64,000 nt of DNA, from assembly GCA_019359695.1 (NCBI GenBank), contig JAHHGV010000002.1:1-64000 (forward strand), in the 5' to 3' direction. Positions 25,755 to 36,179 of the stretch are shown one piece after another. Source of the DNA: Brasilonema angustatum HA4187-MV1. GTDB lineage: Bacteria; Cyanobacteriota; Cyanobacteriia; Cyanobacteriales; Nostocaceae. Made by a program: the position numbers and the translations under genes. Below the pieces are notes generated by a model. The model was not told the origin of the DNA and made no database searches. It saw nothing but the letters and a program-made list of their open reading frames with translations. Position 1 is the stretch's first letter. Each line of letters begins with the position of its first letter.

Positions 25755-27860
25755 ATGCAAGAGATTCTTTACCTGGAAATTTCCACTTCTGATACAACCG
25801 CTGTGTGTAACTGGTTGCATACTGATTTTGAACCGGGAACTGGTGAAAAAGTCCTAACTGCGCAAGGCTTTCGCCTAAGAGTTTCTAATACTACAACTAG
25901 CACGGAAATTATTTCGGAAAAGTTACCTAGTGAACTTTCCGTCTTTATCTGGTCAGTGCAGCGAACTACGTATTTAAAAGTATTCCGTTGGGCAGATAAA
26001 ACCTTCCCCAGAGAGCAACAAATTTTGCAAAAGCTCACTACTGGGATAAGAAGCCGCTTTCCCCATGAATACCCTGAACCTCCAACGATTAATTTATCTG
26101 AGCAATCGATTTTTGAGGCACTTGCTCCATACTATCCTTTAAGTGTCAAATATTTTCAAAAAATGCCCAATGGCGAATATGACCTGAAGCGAGTCTACTG
26201 GTGGGAGCAACGATGGCGTGAAGGTGTGCGCAATCCTCAGCAACCGCGTCAGGTAGTGTTCTCCCATAGAAGTAAAGCACAAGAGCAGGGAGAAGACTTT
26301 TCTCCCTTGCCTGAGCAATACGACCTCATCTACATCGGTGGGGCGCTTGGCGTTATCCATGCAGCAGTCATGGCAAGACTAGGTTACCGAGTGCTGCTGA
26401 TCGAACGGATGCCCTTTGGACGAATGAACCGAGAATGGAATATTTCCCGTGATGAGATTCAAAGTTTGATTAACCTAGGTTTGCTAACGACAGCAGAATT
26501 GGAATCAATCATTGCGCGGGAGTATAAAGATGGATTTAATAAGTTCTTTGATGCCAATAACCCCAAGAAGCTAAAAGCACCTGTTTTGCATACGCCCACA
26601 GTACTAAACGTGGCTTTAGATTCCGAAAAATGGTTGCATATGTGTGGGCAAAAGCTACGAGCAGCAGGCGGTGAAATCTGGGATGAAACAGAGTTTATCC
26701 GGGTAGATGTGCATGAAACACAAGTTTTGCTCACTGTCAAGGATTTAACTAGTCAAACACAGAAGCAAGTGAGTGGACGATTGTTAGTGGATGCGATGGG
26801 AACCGCTTCACCAATTGCATGGCAATTGAATGGTGGTCGTGCATTTGACAGTGTTTGCCCGACTGTAGGAGCAGTGATTTCGCGTGGATTTGAGCCTGGA
26901 GTATGGGATTCTCAGTACGGGGATGTTCTCTACAGTCATGGCGATATTTCGCGAGGACGACAGTTGATTTGGGAGTTGTTTCCTGGAGCTGATCAAGAAC
27001 TGACGATTTATTTATTTCATTACCACGAAGTTAATCCCAAAAATCCCGGTTCCTTATTGGAGATGTACGAAGACTTTTTCACAATTTTGCCAGAGTATCG
27101 GCGCTGCGATATGGATAAGCTGGTGTGGAAAAAGCCGACATTTGGGTATATACCAGGGCATTTTAGTGTGGGGAGTCGCGATCGCACAGTAGCTTTTGAC
27201 CGCTTAATAGCCATCGGAGATGCAGCATCACTCCAGTCTCCCCTAGTTTTCACTGGCTTTGGTTCTTTAGTTCGCAACTTAGAACGCCTGACAACTCTTT
27301 TGGATACAGCTCTCAAACACGACTTGGTGAGTTTCCGGTATTTGAATCAAATTCGCGCCTTTCAAAATAATATTGCCGTCACTTGGATGTTTTCCAAAGG
27401 GATGATGGTTCCTACTGGAAAATTTATACCACCGCAGAGAATCAACTCTATGCTCAACAACTTTTTTGGGCTGTTGGCAGATGAACCCCGACAAGTGTCA
27501 GATAATTTTATCAAAGATAGATTTGATTGGTTGACCTTCAATCGACTGGCGCTGAAAGCAGCTCGCAATAACCCAGCATTGCTTCTGTGGATTTGGGAAC
27601 TTGCAGGTGCCAAGGATTTACTGAGATGGACTAGAAACTATCTTGACTTTAGTCGCCATGCTCTTGTCCGCGCTTTGCTCAATGGATGGTTCCCAGGCTT
27701 CCTTCGTCGAATTGGTCCAATGCTGGAACAACGATATCCAGCATTATGGTTACAGCTATTAGCGATTAACTATTCTCTCACAGCAGGCATTGCACGTCCG
27801 CAAAATCTAGTCCCTCAGGTGACATCGCAAGCCAGACTTGAGAAGCCAGAAGTTATTTAG
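25755..27860 (+). CDS. FAD-dependent lycopene cyclase-like protein, CruA/CruP family
   Basis: 701 aa. After an N-terminal domain of about 190 residues comes the FAD-binding fold (YDLIYIGGALGVIHAAVMARLGYRVLLIERM) and the CruA/CruP signature EWNISRDEIQSLINLGLL. Further segments are LVDAMGTASPIAW, and GDAASLQSPLVFTGFGSLVRNLERL near the second FAD site. CruA cyclises lycopene to beta- or gamma-carotene; CruP is a paralogue with debated activity. I cannot separate the two from sequence alone. Confidence 0.85.
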   Translation: MQEILYLEISTSDTTAVCNWLHTDFEPGTGEKVLTAQGFRLRVSNTTTSTEIISEKLPSELSVFIWSVQRTTYLKVFRWADKTFPREQQILQKLTTGIRSRFPHEYPEPPTINLSEQSIFEALAPYYPLSVKYFQKMPNGEYDLKRVYWWEQRWREGVRNPQQPRQVVFSHRSKAQEQGEDFSPLPEQYDLIYIGGALGVIHAAVMARLGYRVLLIERMPFGRMNREWNISRDEIQSLINLGLLTTAELESIIAREYKDGFNKFFDANNPKKLKAPVLHTPTVLNVALDSEKWLHMCGQKLRAAGGEIWDETEFIRVDVHETQVLLTVKDLTSQTQKQVSGRLLVDAMGTASPIAWQLNGGRAFDSVCPTVGAVISRGFEPGVWDSQYGDVLYSHGDISRGRQLIWELFPGADQELTIYLFHYHEVNPKNPGSLLEMYEDFFTILPEYRRCDMDKLVWKKPTFGYIPGHFSVGSRDRTVAFDRLIAIGDAASLQSPLVFTGFGSLVRNLERLTTLLDTALKHDLVSFRYLNQIRAFQNNIAVTWMFSKGMMVPTGKFIPPQRINSMLNNFFGLLADEPRQVSDNFIKDRFDWLTFNRLALKAARNNPALLLWIWELAGAKDLLRWTRNYLDFSRHALVRALLNGWFPGFLRRIGPMLEQRYPALWLQLLAINYSLTAGIARPQNLVPQVTSQARLEKPEVI

Positions 27861-27867
27861 TCAAAAA

Positions 27868-28187
27868 CTAGGGGTGTAGGGGAGCCAGTACTGAAGGAGG
27901 GTTTCCCTCCGTAGGTATCTGGCGTGGGTAAGGGTATAGGGGTGTAGGGGAACAATTCATTAGCAGGGGCACAGAACCCAAATGGCGCAGGGGTAGGGGT
28001 GTACAACAATAGAATTTCCGCGCGTTTTCACGCCAGATGCCAACTCCTGCGGAGACGCTCTTGCAACAAGTCGGGGAACCCTTTCGGCAGTCGCCTGGCT
28101 GTCGGGAAACCCTCCCGCAGCGCTGCCTCATCCCAGCACTGGCTCCCCTACACCCTTACACCCCTATACCCCTACACCCCTTTCTTG
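27868..28187. repeat. Repeat-rich intergenic region with inverted GGTGTAGGGGAGCCAGT arms
   Basis: The left arm GGTGTAGGGGAGCCAGTACT (from about 27872) and the right arm, in reverse, GGTGTAGGGGAGCCAGTGCT (to about 28155), bracket about 280 bp of palindromic filler. The AGCCAG...GGGTTTCCC...CTGGC pattern also occurs at 2114-2157. No gene is present; small frames on both strands are by-products of the repeats. Confidence 0.7.
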
Positions 28188-29639
28188 CTAATGACTCTTG
28201 TGTTGAAAATTTGGTAGCTCAACAGATGCTAGAGACTTTCGCTTTTTGGATGGACGCTGCGGATAGAGTAGTGGGGAAGGGGCGTTAGTAGCGTAATCGG
28301 TGAAGGCTTCTGAAGAGTCAGGAGTTTCTTGCAATTCGAGGGATGATGATGATTGTCCTACCTTTATCCAGTAGTCCTCAGTTTCTTCTGAAGAATTGTT
28401 AGTCGTCAATATTTCAGTAGTTTTTGGTTCATCTTTGAGGGGTATTACAGGAGTTTCCCAAATTGCTTCACCTACTTGGATGTTATTTGCATCTTTTTCA
28501 ACAGGAGGCTCAACAGATGTCGATACAGGAGGATTGGCAACAAAAAACATTTGGATAACGCCATCCAACTGCTCTTCTAAGCCTGTTAATTCCAAAGATG
28601 AAACTGTTTGAATTTCTGGTTCTGGTGTGTCAACTGATTGCGTTTGTGTAAGTGTTTCTTCTGTATCTAAATCGCCAGTAGATGATGGATTTGGTGTGGA
28701 GTTATCCGATTGATTTATGGGTGACGCTGGAGTTTCTTCATATGCATTCTCCACACTGTTTGTCAAGGATTCTGATTCCACCGACCAAGGTCGAATTGGT
28801 TGTGCTTGGCTAAACAAAACGCTCTTGTGTCTAGAAGGTCTTGTTTGACTACTGCTGGTGTCGTTATTCTCAAGGCAGTCGTAGCTAGGAACAGGTGTCT
28901 CCAGACACTTTTCCAGAGCAGCTTTGAACTGCAAAGTCTGACGTTGTTGTCGCATGAGCCTTGTTCGTAGCTCCCGACAAGCACTTTCTGATTGCAATAG
29001 TTGGTGAGACTGATCGTTGTAGCTAGATTTCATGAAAGCACATTCTCGTTCTAACTGTGCAAGGCGTTGTTGACTTATTTCTAGCTGGGTTTTATAGTTT
29101 GAAATCAAACTTTCTTGGTGCTGAACAGTTTGTACAGCAGTTTCCAATTGTTGAAATAAGGAATTTACTTGCTCTTGAGCCCCAGTCAGTTCCTGAGCTT
29201 GTTGGTTAAGCATTGACTCTGTCACACTTGAGCGTTTTTTCTGCCACTGCAAAGCCATCTCCGACTCAGTTAAGGCACCTTTTAGCTCCTCTACTTTGTC
29301 ATATAATTCATTGTTTGCAGAACGTAATTCTTCATTCAATTCCAGCAATTTCTTGAACTCAGCGTCTACGAGTTGTTGTTTTTCGCCCTCAGGTTCTGCA
29401 ACCCAGTCTTGCTGGGGTGCATTTTCTTCTGATATAATCTGGCTTTCACGCTCCTGATTTTGGGTTGGTGCCAATAGTGGCACTAGTGGCACTTTCACAG
29501 TTTCAGTGTTTTCACCTTTGCTAACTGAGTAAAATGGACAACTCACCTGCTCAGGTTGCAGTGAATTGCTATCTAGGGGTTGAACAAAATCCCCATTGTT
29601 TGGGGTGTCAGCTTCATTGATCACTCTCTCTTCACCCAC
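28188..29639 (-). CDS. Coiled-coil protein with disordered flanks, unrecognised
   Basis: 483 aa from GTG. After an acidic, probably disordered N-terminus, residues about 85-245 form a long heptad-rich coiled coil (KKLLELNEELRSANNELYDK, VNSLFQQLETAVQTVQHQES, and so on). Then comes a Ser/Thr/Glu/Pro-rich region and a basic tail (RPSKKRKSLASVELPN). No enzymatic motif. Likely a structural or adaptor protein; the start is uncertain because other GTG codons follow. Confidence 0.65.
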   Translation of the reverse strand: MGEERVINEADTPNNGDFVQPLDSNSLQPEQVSCPFYSVSKGENTETVKVPLVPLLAPTQNQERESQIISEENAPQQDWVAEPEGEKQQLVDAEFKKLLELNEELRSANNELYDKVEELKGALTESEMALQWQKKRSSVTESMLNQQAQELTGAQEQVNSLFQQLETAVQTVQHQESLISNYKTQLEISQQRLAQLERECAFMKSSYNDQSHQLLQSESACRELRTRLMRQQRQTLQFKAALEKCLETPVPSYDCLENNDTSSSQTRPSRHKSVLFSQAQPIRPWSVESESLTNSVENAYEETPASPINQSDNSTPNPSSTGDLDTEETLTQTQSVDTPEPEIQTVSSLELTGLEEQLDGVIQMFFVANPPVSTSVEPPVEKDANNIQVGEAIWETPVIPLKDEPKTTEILTTNNSSEETEDYWIKVGQSSSSLELQETPDSSEAFTDYATNAPSPLLYPQRPSKKRKSLASVELPNFQHKSH

Positions 29640-29916
29640 CAGCTATAAATAAAGAAGCACTTGAAGTGCTGTAGCATTATATATAAATCCTGTCTTACCA
29701 AAATTTACTATAGAAGGCAAGTTTTACTCCTTCTAAATTAGATTAATAAACATGAATGAATTGTAGCTTTTCCTCGCTGCTGTCTGCAAAAGCAGTGGAG
29801 GTTGAAAAATATTCCCGTTTTTGATACTGGTATGAAAAAAAATATAAGCATACCTTACTGCAAGCACGGCATCGGATAGAGGGGGGAACAGTAATGTTAC
29901 CCCTCGTCGACCCTAT

Positions 29917-30144
29917 TTAACGTACAGACTCAAGAATTATTGCGATCGCCATTAAACACAACACTAGAATTCCCAACCGCAAACACCAATCTCCTACTAT
30001 CGGTAGCAGCATCGCCACAATCTGTGATGCACCGAAACTGACTGACACTAAGTAGACGACTGCAAAACCAAACAGCATCAGCAAAAAGTATTTGAGGAAC
30101 CGAGACACTAGTCTCATCAAACGACTATCCTGTTTTGTGATCAT
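29917..30144 (-). CDS. Small two-helix membrane protein
   Basis: 75 aa from ATG 30144, where AAGGA lies about 9 nt upstream; a longer frame to 30288 lacks support. Two hydrophobic segments (FLKYFLLMLFGFAVVYLVSVSF and CLRLGILVLCLMAIAIILESV) predict two transmembrane helices, with a basic N-terminus (KQDSRLMRLVSR) likely cytoplasmic. Family not recognised. Confidence 0.6.
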   Translation of the reverse strand: MITKQDSRLMRLVSRFLKYFLLMLFGFAVVYLVSVSFGASQIVAMLLPIVGDWCLRLGILVLCLMAIAIILESVR

Positions 30145-30375
30145 AAAGTCATTCCTTGCTATTTCATGTTTAAGCGAAGATTTATACAAAAACAGGGTTG
30201 ATGCAGTAAGATTTACTGCCCAACCCTGTCGTAGCCTATTTCCAGACTCTCCTTGGTTAGAAAATATTAAGATATTTAAATGACTCACTCAGGACGAGAA
30301 CAGTTTTTCCACTGCTTCTTCATTCCTTGATATTAGATTATTGACTCAGATGAAACCTTAATAAGCTTGCACAAT

Positions 30376-30756
30376 TCAATCAACATCCAACAACTCAGTC
30401 ACCATCACACCAAAGACTGGTGCTGTTCTTCCCTTTTTAGATTTTGAAAAGTCCAACTGGAGTGAGCCAAATCCCTTTGACAAAACATCTATTAACCCGG
30501 AGCGGAAACGGTTGCGATAAATGGACACTTGGTTGTGTGTATCCGGAGGAAACTGCTCTAGGTAGCTTTTTAGATCGTCATAAGGACAGCGGAAGCAACC
30601 TCTAAAGGAAGATACACGCACCTCCAATTCTTCAAGACCTATTTTTCTAATACTTACCTCTATTGTTCCATCTCTAAAATCGTGACAAACGTGAATGCCT
30701 TCTTCGATAGAAGCAAACAATGCCTCAGCAGAGCTAGGAGAATCTGGTAACAGCAT
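30376..30756 (-). CDS. Small soluble protein, unknown function
   Basis: 126 aa with a balanced globular composition: acidic N-terminal helix, beta-rich middle (TIEVSIRKIGLEELEVRVSS), a GCFRCPY motif and a C-terminal LQLDFSKSKKGRTAPVFGV. The CxxC may be structural. No family recognised. Confidence 0.6.
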   Translation of the reverse strand: MLLPDSPSSAEALFASIEEGIHVCHDFRDGTIEVSIRKIGLEELEVRVSSFRGCFRCPYDDLKSYLEQFPPDTHNQVSIYRNRFRSGLIDVLSKGFGSLQLDFSKSKKGRTAPVFGVMVTELLDVD

Positions 30757-31168
30757 AGTATTGGAAGCCTCAGTGCTGGTTAGTTCAGTTGTCCCCGTTC
30801 ACACCAAACTTATCAAACAGTTGTCTATTCTTATTTATACTTTTTTTTATCAATATTGTCAAATATTAACATTGCTATTTTGATAAATTGATAAAATTAA
30901 GGAAGACGTGTAAAGTATATTGCTTATGTCTAATGGATTTTAGCTATGAATCCGGAAATAATTTTTCGGGTTGCTTGCAGCGTTCTTGGTGATAAGGCTT
31001 TTTCTTAATATACCAGGTATTGAGGGTTTATCCCTCTCCACAGCGCATATAGTTAACCAATACATTGCAGAATAGTCTACTTCTACATAGAATAACTAAG
31101 GATAACTAGCTTCTCACACTATACCTCACATAATTATCAACTCTCCTTTTGTGGAGTGATTCACTCTT
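30757..31168. other. AT-rich divergent intergenic region
   Basis: About 410 bp between the divergent small gene (30756) and the NB-ARC-WD40 gene (31169). It should contain both promoters. I see no structured RNA or gene. Confidence 0.5.
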
Positions 31169-34100
31169 ATGACTGATTTTCCCGAAAGTTTTTTGAGAGC
31201 AGTGGCGAGCGAACGTAATGTGTCTGAAGCTGAGCTAGGCGCTTTAATCCTGGCTTTAGGTGGTCAGACAGCAGAGTCGATAGCTACCATTCTCAACATT
31301 AGTGCGCCAGCAGTGCGTAAGCGGCTTGGCTCGGTTTATCAAAAGTTTGGTCTTGCTGGGGCTGTCCCAGGAAAATTAGAGGTCTTAAGAAATCTCTTAC
31401 AGGAGAGATACCAGTTATTAGCGGTCTTCAATGCAAAATCCCGACGTGATTTTGGAGAAGCGCCTGATGTCCCCGTTTTTTTTGGACGAAGGTCGGAGTT
31501 AGACACGCTAGAACAATGGATTGTCAAACAGCGCTGCCGATTGGTGGCAATATTAGGCATGGGGGGAATAGGCAAAACGACTCTGTGTGTGAAGTTAGTT
31601 CAGGAGATTGAGGATCAATTTGAGTATGTTATTTGGCGATCGCTGCGTCATGCTCCTTCTGTGACGGACATTCTTTGTGATCTGCTCAAGTTCCTGTCCA
31701 ACAACGAAGCAAAAACTGATTGGGACAATCTAGAAGTTGGAATTTCGCAATTAATCGCACGGTTGCGGAAACACCGTTGTTTGCTGGTACTGGATAATGC
31801 AGAGTCAATTTTACTTAAAGGCGATCGCGCTGGGCATTATCGTAAAGAATATGAAGGATATGGGGAACTGTTTAGACAAATTGGTGAAGTCCCTCATCAA
31901 AGCTGTTTAGTATTGAACAGCCGAGAAAATCCGAAAGAAATTTCGCCGTTGGAAGGAGAAAACCTCAAAGTTCAGGCATTGCAATTAGGTGGTTTGGAGC
32001 GACAAGAAGCCAAGAAAATCTTTGTGGGTAAGGGTGATTTTTCCGGAACAGACGAAGATTGGGCAAACTTAATTAATTTCTATACTGGGAATCCCTTGGC
32101 ATTAAGAATAGTTGCCACTACAATTCAAGAGGTCTTTGGTGGTAATATTTCTGAGTTTCTCAGGCAAGGCGCTGCCGTTTTTATCGGTAATATTCGGGAT
32201 ATTTTAGACCAACAGTATGAGCGCTTGTCAGCCTTAGAGAAGAATATTCTCTACTGGCTCGCAGTCAATGTCAAATCAACTTCTTTATCAGAATTACAAG
32301 AAGATATTATTTCCACATTATCAAAGTTAGAAATTATAGAAGCGTTAGAATCTCTGAGGCGGCGCTCACTGATTGATAACGAGAAAGGAACAGCAAAATT
32401 TACTCTACAACCTGTGGTTATGGAGTATATCATTAATCTATTTATCCAGCAAGTCTGTGAAGAGATTACCTCAGAAATCGCTATAGAAAATATTGTCGTT
32501 TTTAAAAATCATGCACTGATAAAAGCACAAACCGAAGTAAAAATTCGTCAGACCCAAATTCGTTTTATCGTTGAACCCATTGCAGAACAACTTATTAATA
32601 CATTTGGTAATCAAACTAGAATTAAAGAACATCTCATCCAGATTTTATCAGTATTACGAGAGAGAACTCCTCTAAGATCAGGGTATGCGGGTGGAAATGT
32701 TATTAACTTACTTTCTCATCTAGCAATTGATTTAAAAGAATGTGATTTTTCTCATTTAAAGATTTGGCAAGCATACCTTAGAGGCGTGGACTTGCATAAT
32801 GTGAATTTTACTAACTCTGACTTAGATAAGTCTGTCTTTACTGGAATATTACATAGTATTTTATCAGTGGCATTTCACCCACTACATGGAGAGCTTTTAG
32901 CTACGGGTGATGCTGATGGCAGAATTAGCTTGTGGCAAGTCACGTACGGAGAACAGCGTTTTAGCTGGAAGGGACATGCCAACTTGGTAAGATGTGTTGC
33001 TTTTAGTCCTGATGGGAAAACACTTGTCAGTAGTAGCGATGATCATACTGTGAAAGTATGGGATGTGGAGAGTCAACAATGCCTCAAAACTTTTGCCGAA
33101 CATACTAATTGGGTAAGGTCAGTTGCCTTTAGTCCTCAAGGTAATATCTTTGCCAGTGGTAGTAGTGATGCCACGATTAGACTGTGGGATATGCATAGCG
33201 ACCATAGCCTGAAAATATTCCGGGGACATAGCTACTTTGTACAATCCGTTGCCTTTAGTCCTCAAGGTAATATACTTGCCAGTGGTAGTGCGGACAAAAC
33301 AGTCAGGCTGTGGGATGTAAACACGGGTGAATGCCTGAAAATCCTTGAGGGACATACCAAGTTAGTGCAGTGTGTTGCCTTTAGTCCACAAAGTAATATA
33401 CTTGCTAGCGGTAGTGCTGACCAAACTATCCGGTTATGGGATGTGAATACGGGTGAATGCCTGAAAATCCTTGAGGGACATACCAAGTTGGTGCAGTGCA
33501 TGGCTTTGTGTCCTCCAGGGACAAGTGAGACACCTGTGCTACTAGTCAGTGGTAGTGTTGACCAAACTATCAGATTATGGGATTTGAATACTGGTCAATG
33601 CCTAGATGTTTTTGAGGGACATATTAATTCCGTACGATCTGTGGCATTTAGTCCTGATAGTAAAACGCTCGCCAGCAGCGGCTATGACAAAACCGTAAGG
33701 TTCTGGGATATTGAGAGCCGTAATTGCACCCAAGTTTTGCAAGGATACAGCAATTGGGTTAACGATATCGCTCTTAGTCCTAATGATAAATTGCTTGCTA
33801 GCAGCAATGATGATAAAACGATACGCTTGTGGGATGTCGAAACTGGTCAATGTATCCAAATTTTGGAAGGACAAGCCAGTCGGATATGGTCTATTACTTT
33901 CAGTCCAGATGGTCAACTTCTAGCCACCGGCGGCGATGACCAAGCGATTTATCTTTGGGATGTACGTACCGCAAAGCCTGTCAAAACTCTACCTAATACA
34001 GAGCGAGTACGATCAATTGCTTTCAGCCCAGACGGTCAAACTTTAGCTACTGGTAATGTTGATCAACGCATCAGGTTCTGGAATATTCGTACTGGTGAAT

Positions 34101-34741
34101 GCTTTGAAACTATAGAGGCGCATAATAATTGGGTGCAGTCCGTTCGCTTTAGTCCGGATGGTGAAACTTTGGCTAGCGGTAGTGATGATAAAACGATACG
34201 GCTGTGGAATGTACACACAGGTAAGTGTATCCGCACTTTGGAAGGACATACGATGCGGATATGGTCGATTGATTTTAGTCCAGATGGTCAAACTCTTGCC
34301 AGTGGAAGTGATGATAAGACTGTGAGGCTGTGGGATGTACGTAGCGGACAGTGTTTAAAAACTTTCAACAGTCAAGACGGGGTGCGAGCTGTTGCCTACT
34401 CTCCAAGAACGCCTGCGGCGTACAGTCCTCAAGGTCAGATGATTGCTAGCGCCAGTCTTGACCAGACCGTTGAAATTTGGGACGTGACTAAAAGTCAACG
34501 CTTCAGAACTCTCAAAGGGCATAACAATGGGGTACGCTCTGTTGTTTTCAGTTTCGATGGTCGAAATCTATACAGTGCTTCTCAGGATGGAGCAATTAAA
34601 CAGTGGGACGTGACAAGCGGTGAATGTTTGAAAACTCTAATAGCAACAAGACCTTACGAAGGAATGAACATAAAGGGCGTTACTGGTTTAACTGAATCAC
34701 AAAAAAAGACATTGAAAGAGTTGGGTGCAATAGAAAATTAA
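31169..34741 (+). CDS. HTH-NB-ARC-WD40 STAND protein (14 WD repeats)
   Basis: 1190 aa. Residues 1-85 carry a LuxR-like HTH ([26 protein letters not shown]). The NB-ARC NTPase has P-loop [12 protein letters not shown] (128-139), Walker [11 protein letters not shown] (204-213) and the [13 protein letters not shown] box. After the winged-helix region and a short pentapeptide-like stretch ([19 protein letters not shown]) come 14 WD40 repeats, enough for two seven-bladed propellers. The last 30 residues ([20 protein letters not shown] to the end) are shared with the gene at 41146. Likely a ligand-triggered oligomerising sensor. A 24-bp repeat-derived insertion lies near 34405. Confidence 0.92.
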   Translation: MTDFPESFLRAVASERNVSEAELGALILALGGQTAESIATILNISAPAVRKRLGSVYQKFGLAGAVPGKLEVLRNLLQERYQLLAVFNAKSRRDFGEAPDVPVFFGRRSELDTLEQWIVKQRCRLVAILGMGGIGKTTLCVKLVQEIEDQFEYVIWRSLRHAPSVTDILCDLLKFLSNNEAKTDWDNLEVGISQLIARLRKHRCLLVLDNAESILLKGDRAGHYRKEYEGYGELFRQIGEVPHQSCLVLNSRENPKEISPLEGENLKVQALQLGGLERQEAKKIFVGKGDFSGTDEDWANLINFYTGNPLALRIVATTIQEVFGGNISEFLRQGAAVFIGNIRDILDQQYERLSALEKNILYWLAVNVKSTSLSELQEDIISTLSKLEIIEALESLRRRSLIDNEKGTAKFTLQPVVMEYIINLFIQQVCEEITSEIAIENIVVFKNHALIKAQTEVKIRQTQIRFIVEPIAEQLINTFGNQTRIKEHLIQILSVLRERTPLRSGYAGGNVINLLSHLAIDLKECDFSHLKIWQAYLRGVDLHNVNFTNSDLDKSVFTGILHSILSVAFHPLHGELLATGDADGRISLWQVTYGEQRFSWKGHANLVRCVAFSPDGKTLVSSSDDHTVKVWDVESQQCLKTFAEHTNWVRSVAFSPQGNIFASGSSDATIRLWDMHSDHSLKIFRGHSYFVQSVAFSPQGNILASGSADKTVRLWDVNTGECLKILEGHTKLVQCVAFSPQSNILASGSADQTIRLWDVNTGECLKILEGHTKLVQCMALCPPGTSETPVLLVSGSVDQTIRLWDLNTGQCLDVFEGHINSVRSVAFSPDSKTLASSGYDKTVRFWDIESRNCTQVLQGYSNWVNDIALSPNDKLLASSNDDKTIRLWDVETGQCIQILEGQASRIWSITFSPDGQLLATGGDDQAIYLWDVRTAKPVKTLPNTERVRSIAFSPDGQTLATGNVDQRIRFWNIRTGECFETIEAHNNWVQSVRFSPDGETLASGSDDKTIRLWNVHTGKCIRTLEGHTMRIWSIDFSPDGQTLASGSDDKTVRLWDVRSGQCLKTFNSQDGVRAVAYSPRTPAAYSPQGQMIASASLDQTVEIWDVTKSQRFRTLKGHNNGVRSVVFSFDGRNLYSASQDGAIKQWDVTSGECLKTLIATRPYEGMNIKGVTGLTESQKKTLKELGAIEN

Positions 34742-34771
34742 ATTGTTTTAAATTATACTTTTTTTAAGTAA

Positions 34772-36097
34772 ATGCCACAACCTAAACCTAGAAAAATTCG
34801 CTTCTATGGAGCTAAAGACATAGATCAGCTCCCCCAACTCCAACAACTGTCACCAGCAAACCGCATGGCAATGAAAGCAGTTGCCCAAGTTCTTCCTTTC
34901 CGTGCAAACAACTATGTGGTAGAGGAGCTTATTGATTGGGAGAACCTTCCTGATGACCCAATTTTTCGTCTAACCTTTCCCCAAGGAGAAATGCTGAGTG
35001 CCGAACATTTGGACAAGTTAGTTTGGTATCTTAATCATTCTGCACCAGAAGACCTGCATCAGGTTGTGAGTGCAATTCGTTCTCAGCTCAACCCTCATCC
35101 AGCAGGGCAGGTTGAATACAATGTTCCTACTCTCAATGGCGATAGCCTTCCAGGGATTCAACACAAATATCCTGAGACAGTCCTGATTTTTCCGACAGCG
35201 GGTCAAACCTGTCATGCCTACTGTACATTCTGCTTCCGTTGGCCCCAGTTTGTGGGAATGGACAGCATAAAATTTGCGACTCGTGAATCGGGTCTTTTCC
35301 AGGAATATCTCCGCCAACACAAAGAAGTCACAGATGTTTTGATTACCGGAGGAGACCCTATGACTATGAAAGCTAGGCATCTTTCTCTGTATATCGAACC
35401 TCTTCTAGGTTCCGGCTTTGAACATATCCAGACTATCCGCATTGGAACTAAATCAGTAGCTTATTGGCCCTACCGGTTTGTTACTGATGAAGATGCTGAT
35501 GATGTCCTGCGTCTATTTGAGAAGGTAACTCTTGCAGGTAAGCATCTCGCCATTATGGGACACTACGACCACTGGAAAGAAATGGATACCGAGATTGCTC
35601 AAGAGGCTATCAAGCGCATCCGCTCAACAGGAGCACAGATTCGCACCCAAGCACCGCTCATGCGTGGGATTAATGATTCAAAAGAAGTATGGATTCGGAT
35701 GTGGCGGGAACAGGTTCGGCTAGGTTGTGTTCCCTACTATATGTTTATGGAACGAGACACGGGGGCAAAACACTACTTTGAAGTTCCAATCATCCAGGCT
35801 TGGGAGATTTTTCAGGAAGCGATTCAAAAAGTGTCTGGGTTAGCTCGAACTGTTAGGGGTCCGGTGATGTCAGCCTTACCAGGTAAAGTCCTTGTGGATG
35901 GGGTTGCGGAGATTTTTGGCGAGAAGGTGTTTGTGCTTTCTTTCCTTCAAGGACGCGATCCTAACTGGTGTAAACGTCCATTTTTTGCTCGATATGACGA
36001 TAAAGCAACCTGGTTAACTCAACTGACTCCAGCGTTGGGAGAGAAAGAGTTTTTTTATGATAAGCAACTAGAAAAAATTCTTAATAAAGTACGGTAG
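34772..36097 (+). CDS. KamA-family radical SAM protein (lysine 2,3-aminomutase-like)
   Basis: 441 aa. Radical SAM motif CHAYCTFC (Cys147, Cys151, Cys154) binds the 4Fe-4S cluster. VLITGGDPMTMKARHL is the SAM-binding GGDP region. SALPGKVLVDG near the C-terminus fits the PLP-Lys segment of aminomutases. It lies 30 bp after the NB-ARC-WD40 gene on the same strand, so co-transcription is possible. The true substrate in cyanobacteria is not evident; KamA-like but not necessarily lysine. Confidence 0.85.
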   Translation: MPQPKPRKIRFYGAKDIDQLPQLQQLSPANRMAMKAVAQVLPFRANNYVVEELIDWENLPDDPIFRLTFPQGEMLSAEHLDKLVWYLNHSAPEDLHQVVSAIRSQLNPHPAGQVEYNVPTLNGDSLPGIQHKYPETVLIFPTAGQTCHAYCTFCFRWPQFVGMDSIKFATRESGLFQEYLRQHKEVTDVLITGGDPMTMKARHLSLYIEPLLGSGFEHIQTIRIGTKSVAYWPYRFVTDEDADDVLRLFEKVTLAGKHLAIMGHYDHWKEMDTEIAQEAIKRIRSTGAQIRTQAPLMRGINDSKEVWIRMWREQVRLGCVPYYMFMERDTGAKHYFEVPIIQAWEIFQEAIQKVSGLARTVRGPVMSALPGKVLVDGVAEIFGEKVFVLSFLQGRDPNWCKRPFFARYDDKATWLTQLTPALGEKEFFYDKQLEKILNKVR

Positions 36098-36179
36098 CTT
36101 ATTGAGATTGACGCGGTAACGCCTAGACGAAGAGAACAAGGGGGATGAGGAAGGCATTTGCTCATACCCCTCTTCTTAT

